Virus record (IMG/VR): IMGVR_UViG_3300025703_000003
Span: 1-53,125 of that record
Source: a virus
Reading direction: 5' to 3' (one strand)
Length of the DNA stretch: 53,125 bases
The position numbers were made by a program, and so were the translations under genes. Shown in pieces: positions 1 to 6,391 of this stretch (within the stretch, counting starts at the first letter, position 1; each line of letters begins with the position of its first letter). The notes under the pieces are model-generated. The model was not told the DNA's origin. It saw nothing but the letters and a program-made list of their open reading frames with translations, and did not search any database.

Positions 1-99
1 GACGCCATCAGGTCGCGAAATGAAGCCGCTGCAATTCGCCGATCACGTTCTTCGTCTGAAACTCTCATCACGCCCCCGTCAACGTGTAGCCCGCGAACA
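1..99. repeat. Terminal overlap, left copy
   Basis: These 99 bases are identical to 53027-53125. They encode the start of the gene that runs from 53094 down to 52738 and the end of the gene at 68-253. An exact 99-base end overlap is what a k-mer assembler leaves on a circular contig, so the genuine genome length is about 53,026 bp. A true short terminal repeat is possible but less likely because it falls inside genes. Confidence 0.95.
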
Positions 100-253
100 C
101 CTGGACCAGATGCGGGGTTTCAAGTTGCAGCAGTTCCGCGATGAGCGAGGCGGTCTCGGGGTTTCGGATGAGTCCGTGGTTCCCGGCCTCTTCGAGACAG
201 TGGCCGTCTATGGCGATGAAGAATGCGTCGGGGTTCTTGCGGACGTGGATCAT
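68..253 (-). CDS. Hypothetical protein, 61 aa
   Basis: I do not recognise this protein. It starts MIHVRKNPDAFF and contains an acidic, His-containing middle part. The ATG at 253 overlaps the TGA of the upstream gene (ATGA), which decides the start. Its own stop abuts the start of the next gene at 53094 across the circular join. It belongs to the operon of tiny genes that begins at the promoter-like site 1112-1129. Confidence 0.75.
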   Translation of the reverse strand: MIHVRKNPDAFFIAIDGHCLEEAGNHGLIRNPETASLIAELLQLETPHLVQVFAGYTLTGA

Positions 254-423
254 GGGCACTCGCCGCACCGACTGCAAATGATCGCGTGAGCCAACGGAAT
301 CGGTTCGAGCCCGTCCGGTGTCGCGGCGATGGTCTTCATCTCGCGCTCTGTGACGCATTTTCGGCATAACAATGCGACAATGCCGGTGGCGGAGTATTTT
401 ACGTAGGCAGGCGCGTCAGGCAT
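250..423 (-). CDS. Small zinc-binding protein, 57 aa
   Basis: This short ORF starts MPDAPAYVKYS at 423. It has a CRKC pair at residues 20-23 and a CSRC pair at 50-53, with a further Cys at 56, consistent with one zinc ribbon. Its start overlaps the end of the upstream gene, and its TGA overlaps the ATG of the next gene as ATGA. The overlap at both ends and the paired cysteines support a real gene. The function is unknown. Confidence 0.7.
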   Translation of the reverse strand: MPDAPAYVKYSATGIVALLCRKCVTEREMKTIAATPDGLEPIPLAHAIICSRCGECP

Positions 424-544
424 CGACCTTCTCCTTCTTGACGAACACGATGAACTTGCACTTGGCTTCGGGGCAACGGTGGCCGGCTTCGGTTGCGAGA
501 GCTTCGGTGCGTGTATGACAGCGAGGGCATTCGAAGGTCGTCAT
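416..544 (-). CDS. Small zinc-ribbon protein, 42 aa
   Basis: It starts MTTFECPRCHTRTEA at 544 with CPRC at residues 6-9 and a second pair, C24 and C29, followed by a basic tail. This is a minimal zinc-ribbon pattern. The ATG at 544 overlaps the upstream TGA (ATGA). It sits in the chain of tiny zinc proteins downstream of the site at 1112-1129. Function unknown; DNA or RNA binding is only an inference from the fold type. Confidence 0.75.
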   Translation of the reverse strand: MTTFECPRCHTRTEALATEAGHRCPEAKCKFIVFVKKEKVDA

Positions 545-852
545 AGCGTGTCATCCGGAATTGACGCGAGTCCTAATACGTAGCCTGTATCGAACGCTTC
601 TTCAGCGCCGACGTCGGTACGAATTCCAAAAATCGGATGAGCGACTTTGAACATGCGTTGAACCTTCGCCATCGTGTCAGGCGAGCAGTAACCCGAGAGA
701 TAGCCGACGTTCTGGTCAGCACCTACGGGGTTATCGAGTCGATACGCCGCCATGAATCGGTCAGCAGCGTCTTGGTCGTCAGCGCGAGCAATGGCAAGAA
801 TCGCGTCACTCAGCTCGCCATAGGTATCTAACTCTTTGCCGTTCCAGTTCAT
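541..852 (-). CDS. Hypothetical protein, 103 aa
   Basis: It starts MNWNGKELDTYGELSD at 852, where ATGA overlaps the stop of the zinc-ribbon gene upstream. It is acidic and mostly helical in composition, with a central segment AILAIARADDQDAADRF. No family is recognised. It is translationally coupled on both sides within the operon of small genes. Confidence 0.8.
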   Translation of the reverse strand: MNWNGKELDTYGELSDAILAIARADDQDAADRFMAAYRLDNPVGADQNVGYLSGYCSPDTMAKVQRMFKVAHPIFGIRTDVGAEEAFDTGYVLGLASIPDDTL

Positions 853-989
853 AGCGTCACCTTCTCGTTGTAGTGGGACACGACACCCCGGGTCGTCGCG
901 AAGAACCATTTGAAGCCGCAGACTAAGCACTCTCGGTTGCCCTTGTCATCGGACTTGATGTGGGAGTCCGAGCAGTTGAGACACTTCAT
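849..989 (-). CDS. Small zinc-ribbon protein, 46 aa
   Basis: It starts MKCLNCSDSHIKSDD at 989. CLNC (residues 3-6) and CLVCGFKW form a two-knuckle zinc ribbon of the common CxxC-x(n)-CxxCG type. The start overlaps the stop of the 33-residue membrane peptide upstream (ATGA). A single ribbon with an aromatic residue after the second knuckle is typical of small phage nucleic-acid-associated proteins; the function is not known. Confidence 0.8.
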   Translation of the reverse strand: MKCLNCSDSHIKSDDKGNRECLVCGFKWFFATTRGVVSHYNEKVTL

Positions 990-1087
990 CGCGACTCCCT
1001 GACCGCAATCGTGAGCACGCCGACCGTCATGGGAATTGCGACGATGAAGAACGTGACCTCGATTGCCTTGATGATGATGTGGATCAT
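986..1087 (-). CDS. Tiny membrane protein, 33 aa
   Basis: It starts MIHIIIKAIEVTFFIVAIP at 1087 and is almost entirely one hydrophobic membrane span followed by a short polar end. A strong ribosome-binding sequence (GGAGAGGAAA) lies just upstream, and the palindromic promoter-like site 1112-1129 lies 24 bases further. It is therefore the first gene of its operon. Its TGA overlaps the next ATG. The role is unknown. Confidence 0.7.
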   Translation of the reverse strand: MIHIIIKAIEVTFFIVAIPMTVGVLTIAVRESR

Positions 1088-1111
1088 TTACTTTCCTCTC
1101 CAGTTGGTACT

Positions 1112-1129
1112 TGTATGATTCATCATACA
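1112..1129 (-). promoter_or_regulatory. Palindromic promoter/operator, site A
   Basis: The sequence is a perfect inverted repeat of 8-base arms around two bases (TGTATGAT-tc-ATCATACA). On the minus strand the first arm contains TATGAT, a good -10 hexamer, and TTGTGG lies 16 bases upstream as a weak -35. The second arm would cover the start of transcription. The same element recurs at 6219-6234, 29665-29682 and 49640-49657. Confidence 0.75.
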
Positions 1130-1350
1130 CTAATAAATCTGACCCACAAGCCACATTTCCACGAATTAAACGGGTGATTTTCAAAGGATTTCACCGAAGG
1201 GCTGATGTAGCGACGCTCGAAGGACGGCTCACGGACCTGGCGCGAGGTGCTGGAGAATCGCTTGTCACCCCAGTAAAGCCACTCTCCGGGGTGCTCGGCC
1301 ATCCATGCGAGGCTTGCTTTGATCCTCTCCGTCTTGGCGTCACTAGCCAC
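1123..1350 (-). CDS. Hypothetical protein, 75 aa
   Basis: It uses a GTG start at 1350 that overlaps the stop of the gene upstream by eight bases. It begins MASDAKTERIKASLAW and has a conserved-looking GEWLYWGDKRF segment. The reading frame ends inside the palindrome at 1112-1129, so the promoter of the next operon overlaps its 3' end. I do not recognise the family, and the C-terminal 20 residues may be poorly constrained. Confidence 0.6.
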   Translation of the reverse strand: MASDAKTERIKASLAWMAEHPGEWLYWGDKRFSSTSRQVREPSFERRYISPSVKSFENHPFNSWKCGLWVRFISV

Positions 1351-1777
1351 GAGCCAACTCCCGACACGCCTTGATGGACTTAGCGATCTGCCTGTCCAAG
1401 TCCTTCTGGAACTTCCGCAGGTTCATCTCGGTCATCACCAACGTCACGGTGATGGGTTCGACGTTCTGGGCTCGGAAGGCGAAGGTTATCGAAGGTGCGA
1501 TGGTCTCAGTCTCGGGGTTGTGGACGGTGCTCGAAACGACGATGGCGTCGAACCTCCACGGGGCTTGCGTCACCCAGTTCGCCGTGGCCTTCAGGTACGC
1601 CTTGTACGCAACGTCCGCGAGGTCCTGGGCCTTAGTGAGGTTATCCGTGAGCTCAGTGATGAGTTCCTCGTCCTCTCCGTTTCGGGCTTCGTCGAGCATG
1701 TCGCTGAGTTGGTTGGCGTCGGCTACGGCGGTGGACCATTCGAGCCGTAGGGATTCGGTCGATTTCTTTTCAGTCAT
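1343..1777 (-). CDS. Hypothetical protein, 144 aa
   Basis: It starts MTEKKSTESLRLEWSTAV at 1777 after an AGGAG ribosome-binding site. The N-terminal 70 residues look like a charged helical or coiled-coil segment; the rest contains beta-type stretches such as FDAIVVSSTVHN. It follows the methyltransferase gene by seven bases and is co-transcribed with the recombination and modification operon. No function is assigned. Confidence 0.8.
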   Translation of the reverse strand: MTEKKSTESLRLEWSTAVADANQLSDMLDEARNGEDEELITELTDNLTKAQDLADVAYKAYLKATANWVTQAPWRFDAIVVSSTVHNPETETIAPSITFAFRAQNVEPITVTLVMTEMNLRKFQKDLDRQIAKSIKACRELARG

Positions 1778-1783
1778 GGTCTC

Positions 1784-2773
1784 CTAGTCCTTCACGGTCA
1801 CTTCGTTGAACAGTGGAGCGTCGTCGCCGATTCGATTCGCGGCCATCAGTGCATATTTTGGATTCAGTTCTATCCCGACAAAGTTGCGCTGATGTTGCAA
1901 TGCCACGACACCCACCGTTCCCGACCCAGCGAAAGGATCGAGGACTAAATCATTCTCGCGACTGCCGGCGAGGACGCATGGCTCGACAAGGGCCCGAGGC
2001 ATGACTGCGAAGTGAGCTCCAGGGAATCCTTTAGTGGGGATAGTCCACACGTCACGCTTGTTCCTGGTTTCGTCCACGATTCTTTCGGCGTCGGCATTTC
2101 TCGGTTTGTTCATCCCGTGTGCAGTTTGCCCCGGCGCACCGTGGACAGACTTCATCGTTTCCGATGACCCGCGACGGGTCCGCGCGATACCTTCCTTAGA
2201 GCTTTCTTCCGCAATTGCGGCCGCGTCGTAGAAGTACCGCGCCGACTTGCTCAACAGGAACAGGTACTCATGGCTCTTGGTGCAACGATCCGTCACGCTC
2301 TCGGGCATCGGGTTGGGCTTGGCCCAGATGATGTCCTGCCTGAGATACCAGCCGTCCGCTTGGAGTGCGAAGGCCACGCGCCAGGGGATGCCGATGAGGT
2401 CTTTGGGCTTGATACCGGGCCCTGTGAAACCCTTTTGTATAGCACCGTCCATCGTTCCGCGTGAGGTCTGCTGTTTCGCGCCACCGACGATGGAACCGTC
2501 AGCCATCACACCCTTGTTGGAACCTGCGTAGGAGTCGCCCAGATTCAGCCACAGCGTCCCGTCGTCAGCCAGCACTCGCCAGACCTCGCGAAACAGGCCG
2601 ACCATCGACTTGACATACTCGTCGGGCGTGGATTCAAGCCCAATCTGCTCATCGTGTCCATAGTCACGTAGTCCAAAGTACGGAGGAGAAGTGACGCAAC
2701 AGCGGACCGACTTGTCGGAAATCTCTGACAACCGAAGCCGAGCATCGCCAACGAGAATCGTCGCGTCGCTCAC
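1784..2773 (-). CDS. DNA methyltransferase (SPPY type, N4-cytosine or N6-adenine)
   Basis: A 329-residue amino-methyltransferase of the beta-class arrangement: catalytic motif TSPPYFGLRDYG at residues 28-39 comes first and the AdoMet-binding DPFAGSGT motif comes near residue 279. SPPY is typical of N4-cytosine enzymes, although some adenine enzymes share it. A GGGGGA ribosome-binding site fits the GTG at 2773 better than the ATG at 2785, and that GTG forms a GTGA overlap with the reading frame of the displaced Dam C-terminus (2770-2880). It likely modifies phage DNA against host restriction or nucleases. Confidence 0.92.
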   Translation of the reverse strand: MSDATILVGDARLRLSEISDKSVRCCVTSPPYFGLRDYGHDEQIGLESTPDEYVKSMVGLFREVWRVLADDGTLWLNLGDSYAGSNKGVMADGSIVGGAKQQTSRGTMDGAIQKGFTGPGIKPKDLIGIPWRVAFALQADGWYLRQDIIWAKPNPMPESVTDRCTKSHEYLFLLSKSARYFYDAAAIAEESSKEGIARTRRGSSETMKSVHGAPGQTAHGMNKPRNADAERIVDETRNKRDVWTIPTKGFPGAHFAVMPRALVEPCVLAGSRENDLVLDPFAGSGTVGVVALQHQRNFVGIELNPKYALMAANRIGDDAPLFNEVTVKD

Positions 2774-2880
2774 GAATTCCCCCATATCACGAGGACGCTC
2801 CCGAATGGGACACGCCCGAATTTTCCATTTGCATCCTTGAAGTTAAGACGGCCATTGATGAAGCGCGTGACCACACGAGA
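2770..2880 (-). pseudogene. Second, out-of-frame Dam C-terminus
   Basis: In the -1 frame relative to the Dam gene this stretch encodes SRVVTRFINGRLNF...VPFGSVLVIWGNS and then TGA. It has the same GRxxF...(P/S)xFxSVL(V/I)W pattern as the C-terminus already present in the Dam gene (about 2874-2970). Its TGA overlaps the GTG of the next methyltransferase (GTGA), the junction style used throughout this genome. It therefore looks like the original Dam C-terminus, displaced by a duplication or recombination. An assembly merge of two strains is an alternative. Confidence 0.6.
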
Positions 2881-3371
2881 AGAACGCTCGCGAAGTTCGG
2901 GGATCCCATCGTCGACCCGTCCTTCGTGAACTTCGTTCGGCCTTTTAAATATTGCGTCACGAGTCTCCCCCCCCCATCACGGTATGGCTCAATGTACGTC
3001 TGCCAGAACGGTTGCTCGGTTCTGTTGGCAGGGATGAGCATGACAATCACTTCGGCGTCAACTTCTTGGTGAGCTTTGCGAACCCAGGACGGAAGGTCTG
3101 AGTACGGAGGATTGCACCAAACTCGTTCACCGCCCCAGTGCGCAGTGAGACCGCTTCGCTCCTTGTCGTAGTAGTAATCACACTTTGCATTCTCTCGGGA
3201 GGCGGCGACGTCAACGGTGAAGTGAAATTCGTCATCCAGTTCATCGAACAAGGCTTGCGGAGTCCCTCTGTCGTCAACCTCATCAGTCAGGTCCACGTCA
3301 CCAAAGAGCGTGGCTCGCTGTCGTCGCGCAACCTGTTGAGGGTGATTCTTCGCGGGATTTAATTTGCTCAC
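2787..3371 (-). CDS. Phage N6-adenine methyltransferase (Dam family)
   Basis: A 194-residue protein of the phage Dam family. It shows the order TPQALFDELDDEFHFTVDVAAS, then VWCNPPYSDLPSWVRKA with the NPPY catalytic motif, then VIVMLIPANRTEQPFW, then GRTKF...FASVLLVW. A GAGGGG ribosome-binding site places the start at the GTG at 3371. The last 27 or so residues after VLLVW are not family-like and read through a second C-terminal copy in the wrong frame (2770-2880). A nine-G tract (minus strand) lies before the first C-terminal motif. Likely role: adenine methylation of phage DNA. Confidence 0.9.
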   Translation of the reverse strand: MSKLNPAKNHPQQVARRQRATLFGDVDLTDEVDDRGTPQALFDELDDEFHFTVDVAASRENAKCDYYYDKERSGLTAHWGGERVWCNPPYSDLPSWVRKAHQEVDAEVIVMLIPANRTEQPFWQTYIEPYRDGGGRLVTQYLKGRTKFTKDGSTMGSPNFASVLLVWSRASSMAVLTSRMQMENSGVSHSGASS

Positions 3372-3402
3372 AAGTTCCCCCTCAGTTTCTTTCGTAGATC
3401 CT

Positions 3403-3558
3403 TCATGAAAAACGCTCTGAAAGAATGTCACCGAGTTTTGATGTTCCACGATCTCCGCAGGCCACCTTCCAGGTGCTCTTGTGATAACGAACCCCTTTGG
3501 CCGTTCTATGTTCGATGAGTTCTTCTTTGCAGGCGGGGCAGGTAAGTCTCTCAGCCAT
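3403..3558 (-). CDS. Small zinc-finger protein, 51 aa
   Basis: It starts MAERLTCPACKEELIEH at 3558 after GAGAGGA. CPAC at residues 7-10 forms one knuckle, with His and Cys ligands later in RYHKSTWKVACGD. An upstream GTG at 3624 is in frame but would run through the hairpin at 3581-3601, so the ATG is preferred. It sits between the GIY-YIG nuclease and the Dam gene; no function is known. Confidence 0.75.
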   Translation of the reverse strand: MAERLTCPACKEELIEHRTAKGVRYHKSTWKVACGDRGTSKLGDILSERFS

Positions 3559-3580
3559 CGGTCCTCTCTTTTCTGATAGC

Positions 3581-3601
3581 AAAATCGCCGCTTGCGGCGA
3601 T
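3581..3601 (-). terminator. Hairpin with T-run before the zinc-finger gene
   Basis: On the minus strand a GC-rich hairpin (ATCGCCG-CAAG-CGGCGAT) is followed by TTTTGC. It has the form of an intrinsic terminator and lies only 22 bases upstream of the ATG at 3558, in the same direction. It could end part of the recombination transcript and so lower methyltransferase expression, or act as an attenuator. Confidence 0.6.
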
Positions 3602-3711
3602 GCGCTAGGTCGTTTGTTGCTCACGCGCTTTTCTCGTTGAACGTAGTCGAAACTACAAATGTGTAACTAAATCGTCTGCTGAGAGGATTCATAGTTTCGA
3701 GTTCCTTTATG

Positions 3712-3746
3712 AGAACTATCTCAGTTTCCAATCCTGAGAGAGTTCT
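3712..3746 (-). terminator. Hairpin at the end of the GIY-YIG gene
   Basis: A 12-13 base-pair stem with one mismatch (AGAACTcTCTCAG / CTGAGAtAGTTCT) begins at the stop codon of the nuclease gene. No T-run follows, so it is a weak terminator or an mRNA-stabilising hairpin. Next to it is a direct repeat CAATCCTGAGA at 3729-3739 and 3760-3770. The remaining gap (3602-3711) shows nothing else I can identify. Confidence 0.45.
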
Positions 3747-4078
3747 TATTTTTCATTCTCAATCCTGAGAATTCTTTCAGGATGCTTAGTATTTCCGTTC
3801 CATAGTGGTGTTTTCTCACTAATAGCAAGTCGCTCCATGAGTAACATGCTCCCGTAATCGAAGAAGGCGTCCCAGGTGATCAGCGCCACATCCTCCCACC
3901 ACAACGAAGACGCCCGATGTGTCCACTGTCTTTTGGAGAACCGTTCCGTGGAACCGATATAGAGCAACCGGTCATCTTCCGCGAAGTGATAGTAGACGAT
4001 GCACAAACCGTCAGAGGGCGCATTGTGCCTGGTTAAATACCCGAGTTCTTTCAATAGTTCTGGGTCGGGGTATCTCAT
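3746..4078 (-). CDS. GIY-YIG nuclease domain protein
   Basis: A 110-residue single-domain protein. The GIY-YIG core is visible as CIVYYHF (residues 26-32) and LLYIGST, followed by an Arg and His segment (RFSKRQWTHRASS), a Glu in the MLLMERLAI helix and a terminal Asn (PLWNGN). These are the usual catalytic elements of the superfamily. It is ATGA-coupled to recT. It could be a homing-type or recombination-associated nuclease, and its place beside exonuclease and recombinase genes favours a DNA-processing role. Confidence 0.8.
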   Translation of the reverse strand: MRYPDPELLKELGYLTRHNAPSDGLCIVYYHFAEDDRLLYIGSTERFSKRQWTHRASSLWWEDVALITWDAFFDYGSMLLMERLAISEKTPLWNGNTKHPERILRIENEK

Positions 4079-5163
4079 TCAGCGTCAGAAGTCAGTTGAT
4101 CTATGACCTTTGAAGCCTCGGCCTTCGTGAGGTCTTTCAAGGACTCAATCTGACGCCCCAGAATGTCGCTGACGTGCGTATGAACATCCGCCTTGTCGAT
4201 GCCCTGGTTCCCGATCATCAGCCTGATCTTCCCTATTTGCGGCTGACTGATCTTCGGCGGTTCTATGGCGTCGGGATGAACGATTGCGGATTCAATTACC
4301 TCCCCGTTCTCATCGGCGACCGGCTCCGTGACAGCGTTGATAACGCCCCGTACCAATTCAATGGCCACTTCAATCTGCTCGGTGCTCAGAATCGACTTCA
4401 CCGGCAACTGATGTTCTACCCATAGGCGACTGACCTCAGGCAGATCCTCGTTTGCGAGCATTGACCAAACAGCATTGAGTTCTTCACGTTGTTCGGTCGT
4501 TGGCGCCTCACCCGATTCAATCTCAGGAGCGGACCTCAGTGTCGTCGTCGGGTTCGTCTTTCGCTTGGAGGTCTTGGGCGCCTCGGCCTTCTCGGGTGCG
4601 GGGTTCTCGGCCTGTCCCATCTCCTCGGCGCTGTAGAGCCCAGAGAGTTCCATCGGGAAGGCTTTGCGAAGCGCGAGCATCTCGGCACACTTACCAAGCA
4701 TCAGCGCCGGCATCTGCTTCCACATCCGGTTAGGATTCCCGTCCTTCACCGTCTGGACGTACTGGTCCCAGGTTGCGGTAGCCCAGAGAGGCTCGACAAA
4801 TCCCTGACGATAGACGCCGACCTTCGCGGCCTTGGGGTAACCATCTTCGGGCAGCCAGAGGTCTGTCCATTCACGATCGGCGCCGCAGTAATAAACCGGC
4901 GTCTGACCCGCGTATTCGCCGCTTCGTTGGGCTACGAGTCGAGCACCGTCAATCGAGACTTGCGTCTGCATGACGGGTCGACCGAGTTTCCCGTCGTAGC
5001 GGCTGACTGCGTAAATCTGTCGAGCGAAAGGATCTAACTGCGTGCGATTGCATTGCTCGATGAACAGAGCTAACTCGTCGTTGGTCACTCCCTTCGCGAT
5101 GGTGTTCTTGATCAACTCGACTTGATCGATGTCCAATGTGCGTACTGCTAATTCGTTACTCAT
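4075..5163 (-). CDS. recT: RecT/Bet-family single-strand annealing protein
   Basis: A 362-residue recombinase. The first 190 or so residues match the phage Bet/RecT pattern: LALFIEQCNRTQLDPFARQIY, then GRPVMQTQVSIDGARLVAQRSG, and WKQMPALMLGKCAEMLALRKAFP. A C-terminal extension of about 170 residues with charged linkers and a helical end follows. It is ATGA-coupled to the exonuclease upstream, the classic two-gene recombination pair. It would anneal complementary single strands during phage recombination or concatemer formation. Confidence 0.95.
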   Translation of the reverse strand: MSNELAVRTLDIDQVELIKNTIAKGVTNDELALFIEQCNRTQLDPFARQIYAVSRYDGKLGRPVMQTQVSIDGARLVAQRSGEYAGQTPVYYCGADREWTDLWLPEDGYPKAAKVGVYRQGFVEPLWATATWDQYVQTVKDGNPNRMWKQMPALMLGKCAEMLALRKAFPMELSGLYSAEEMGQAENPAPEKAEAPKTSKRKTNPTTTLRSAPEIESGEAPTTEQREELNAVWSMLANEDLPEVSRLWVEHQLPVKSILSTEQIEVAIELVRGVINAVTEPVADENGEVIESAIVHPDAIEPPKISQPQIGKIRLMIGNQGIDKADVHTHVSDILGRQIESLKDLTKAEASKVIDQLTSDAE

Positions 5164-6017
5164 GATTCCTCCAGGTTGTCTATGTAGTTGTTCATTTCTT
5201 TCACTGCGTTGAATAAATCAAGTGACGCTTCGAAGGCTCGCCATGCGACGTGACGCGGAACTATTGCGAACGGGTCTTTCACTGATACGGTTCCGTCGCC
5301 GCCCAGGTAGATCGCGCGCGCGCCGTCAAGTTGTGGAAGAAACTCGAACGATTCGAGTTGTCCCTTCGCGTCGTAACGAGGCAACTGACACTGCATGTAC
5401 GCCTCGAACTGTTGAGAGACAGAATCGACGTACTCGCCGCCAGTTTTCCAGTCGCCCATCATCAGACCTTCCGCGCCAGGGCCGTCAAGTTCCACGATGC
5501 AGTCGAACCGTCCGCCGTAACTGAACTCACGATTCAGCACCACGCACTCAACGTGCTTGAACTTCGGCTTGTAGATCTTGTGGAAAGTCTCGAGCGCGTC
5601 AACGTACTTCGAGTCCTCGTCAAGCACTTCCACCGCTTCACCGCGGCTCCACCGCTCGGCAACGTCGTGGACGCGATTACCGCGTGTCGCCTTCGCTCGC
5701 CATTGACGGTCGAACTCACCGCGACAGAAGTGAACGTAGATTTCATCGTCGGTTCCGTTCTCTGCGAGTGTTCGGTTCTTAATCGCGGAGTCCGTCTTTC
5801 CTTTCGACGCAGCCAACTTCGCGCGGTGCGCCGGAACGATTGTTCGCTTCTTGCGTGAATTGAGTACGGCTGTCTCAGCGGCGATCTTCGATGAAGCCCA
5901 CCTCAACCCAGGTTTGTCCGCTATGGAAATCACCGACGTGACGCCGGGAACGAACGCGCCGCCCGGCTCGACGCGGTACTTGTGACGAAGGGCCTGGTCG
6001 AAGTCAGAGAGCGTCAT
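5160..6017 (-). CDS. RecB/Cas4-like PD-(D/E)XK exonuclease
   Basis: A 285-residue nuclease beginning MTLSDFDQALRHK at 6017, where ATGA overlaps the upstream gene. Active-site elements of the RecB-type family are visible: H117 in GNRVHDVAERW, D172 in GGRFDCIVE, D189-x-K191 in GDWKTG, and the Q203-x3-Y207 motif in QQFEAY. It lies immediately before recT, so it should supply single-stranded ends for annealing, as exonuclease and Bet do in lambda-like systems. Confidence 0.92.
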   Translation of the reverse strand: MTLSDFDQALRHKYRVEPGGAFVPGVTSVISIADKPGLRWASSKIAAETAVLNSRKKRTIVPAHRAKLAASKGKTDSAIKNRTLAENGTDDEIYVHFCRGEFDRQWRAKATRGNRVHDVAERWSRGEAVEVLDEDSKYVDALETFHKIYKPKFKHVECVVLNREFSYGGRFDCIVELDGPGAEGLMMGDWKTGGEYVDSVSQQFEAYMQCQLPRYDAKGQLESFEFLPQLDGARAIYLGGDGTVSVKDPFAIVPRHVAWRAFEASLDLFNAVKEMNNYIDNLEES

Positions 6018-6187
6018 ACCTCCACCTCCGCACGCAACGCAGCGACGGTTACCCGACACTGGTCGATGATGGCGTTGAGTAGTGCACTTGACTCCGCGTG
6101 CAGTTGACGCTCGTTGCGCAGTTCGCGCCTCAGTTCGTAGATGTCGCGCTGACATCCGTTGAGGCTGTGGTCAATTTCTTTACTCAT
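6014..6187 (-). CDS. Small coiled-coil protein, 57 aa
   Basis: It starts MSKEIDHSLNGCQRD at 6187 after GGAGAGGAAA. Residues 12-40 form a heptad-like charged helix (YELRRELRNERQLHAE). It is the first gene of the recombination operon, 31 bases from the palindrome at 6219-6234. Its leader closely resembles that of the 986-1087 gene. Function unknown; it could be an accessory of the exonuclease. Confidence 0.75.
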   Translation of the reverse strand: MSKEIDHSLNGCQRDIYELRRELRNERQLHAESSALLNAIIDQCRVTVAALRAEVEV

Positions 6188-6218
6188 TATTTCCTCTCCA
6201 GGTACGGGCTGTTTGTCC

Positions 6219-6234
6219 GTATGATTCATCATAC
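6219..6234 (-). promoter_or_regulatory. Palindromic promoter/operator, site B
   Basis: GTATGAT-tc-ATCATAC has seven-base arms and is identical in its core to site A. On the minus strand TATGAT serves as a -10 box preceded by TAATG. A good -35 at 17 bases is not apparent, although TTGTCA from the 11-mer motif lies 21 bases upstream. It drives the recombination and modification operon. Confidence 0.75.
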
Positions 6235-6250
6235 ATTACCCTAGTTCGTG

Positions 6251-6261
6251 TGTGTGACAAA
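6251..6261. promoter_or_regulatory. TGTGTGACAAA motif, copy 1
   Basis: One of four exact copies of an 11-mer (TTTGTCACACA on the minus strand here). The others are at 28450-28460, 44282-44292 and 44314-44324. This copy lies 16 bases upstream of site B and overlaps the edge of the terminator at 6259-6300. All copies are intergenic, which suggests a binding site. Confidence 0.6.
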
Positions 6262-6300
6262 GCCCCGAAAGCCCAATGATTTAGCGGGTTTTCGGGCTTT
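6259..6300 (-). terminator. Terminator of the late operon
   Basis: A long imperfect hairpin pairs AAAGCCC-GAAAACCC with GGGCTTTCGGGGCTTTG around an 11-base loop, and reads into TTTGTC on the minus strand. It lies between the last late gene (stop at 6392) and the promoter of the recombination operon. It also has A/T flanks on the plus side, so it could work in both directions. Confidence 0.7.
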
Positions 6301-6311
6301 CAAATGACGAA

Positions 6312-6329
6312 GCGCACCCGAAGGTGCGC
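6312..6329 (-). terminator. Stable hairpin with UUCG loop
   Basis: GCGCACC-TTCG-GGTGCGC on the minus strand forms a seven-pair stem closed by the extra-stable cUUCGg tetraloop. It precedes the terminator at 6259-6300 and may act with it as a tandem terminator or protect the 3' end of the late mRNA. The rest of 6330-6391 shows nothing distinctive. Confidence 0.6.
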
Positions 6330-6391
6330 CCCATCGCTACCCTGGAGAGTAGTCCCAAATCGTTTCCAGATTGGTGATTACACCCTAGCAC

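Noticed and set aside
3559-3624. Upstream GTG start extending the 51-residue zinc protein by 22 residues
   Set aside because: It would place the terminator-like hairpin 3581-3601 inside the coding region, and the ATG at 3558 has a better ribosome-binding site.
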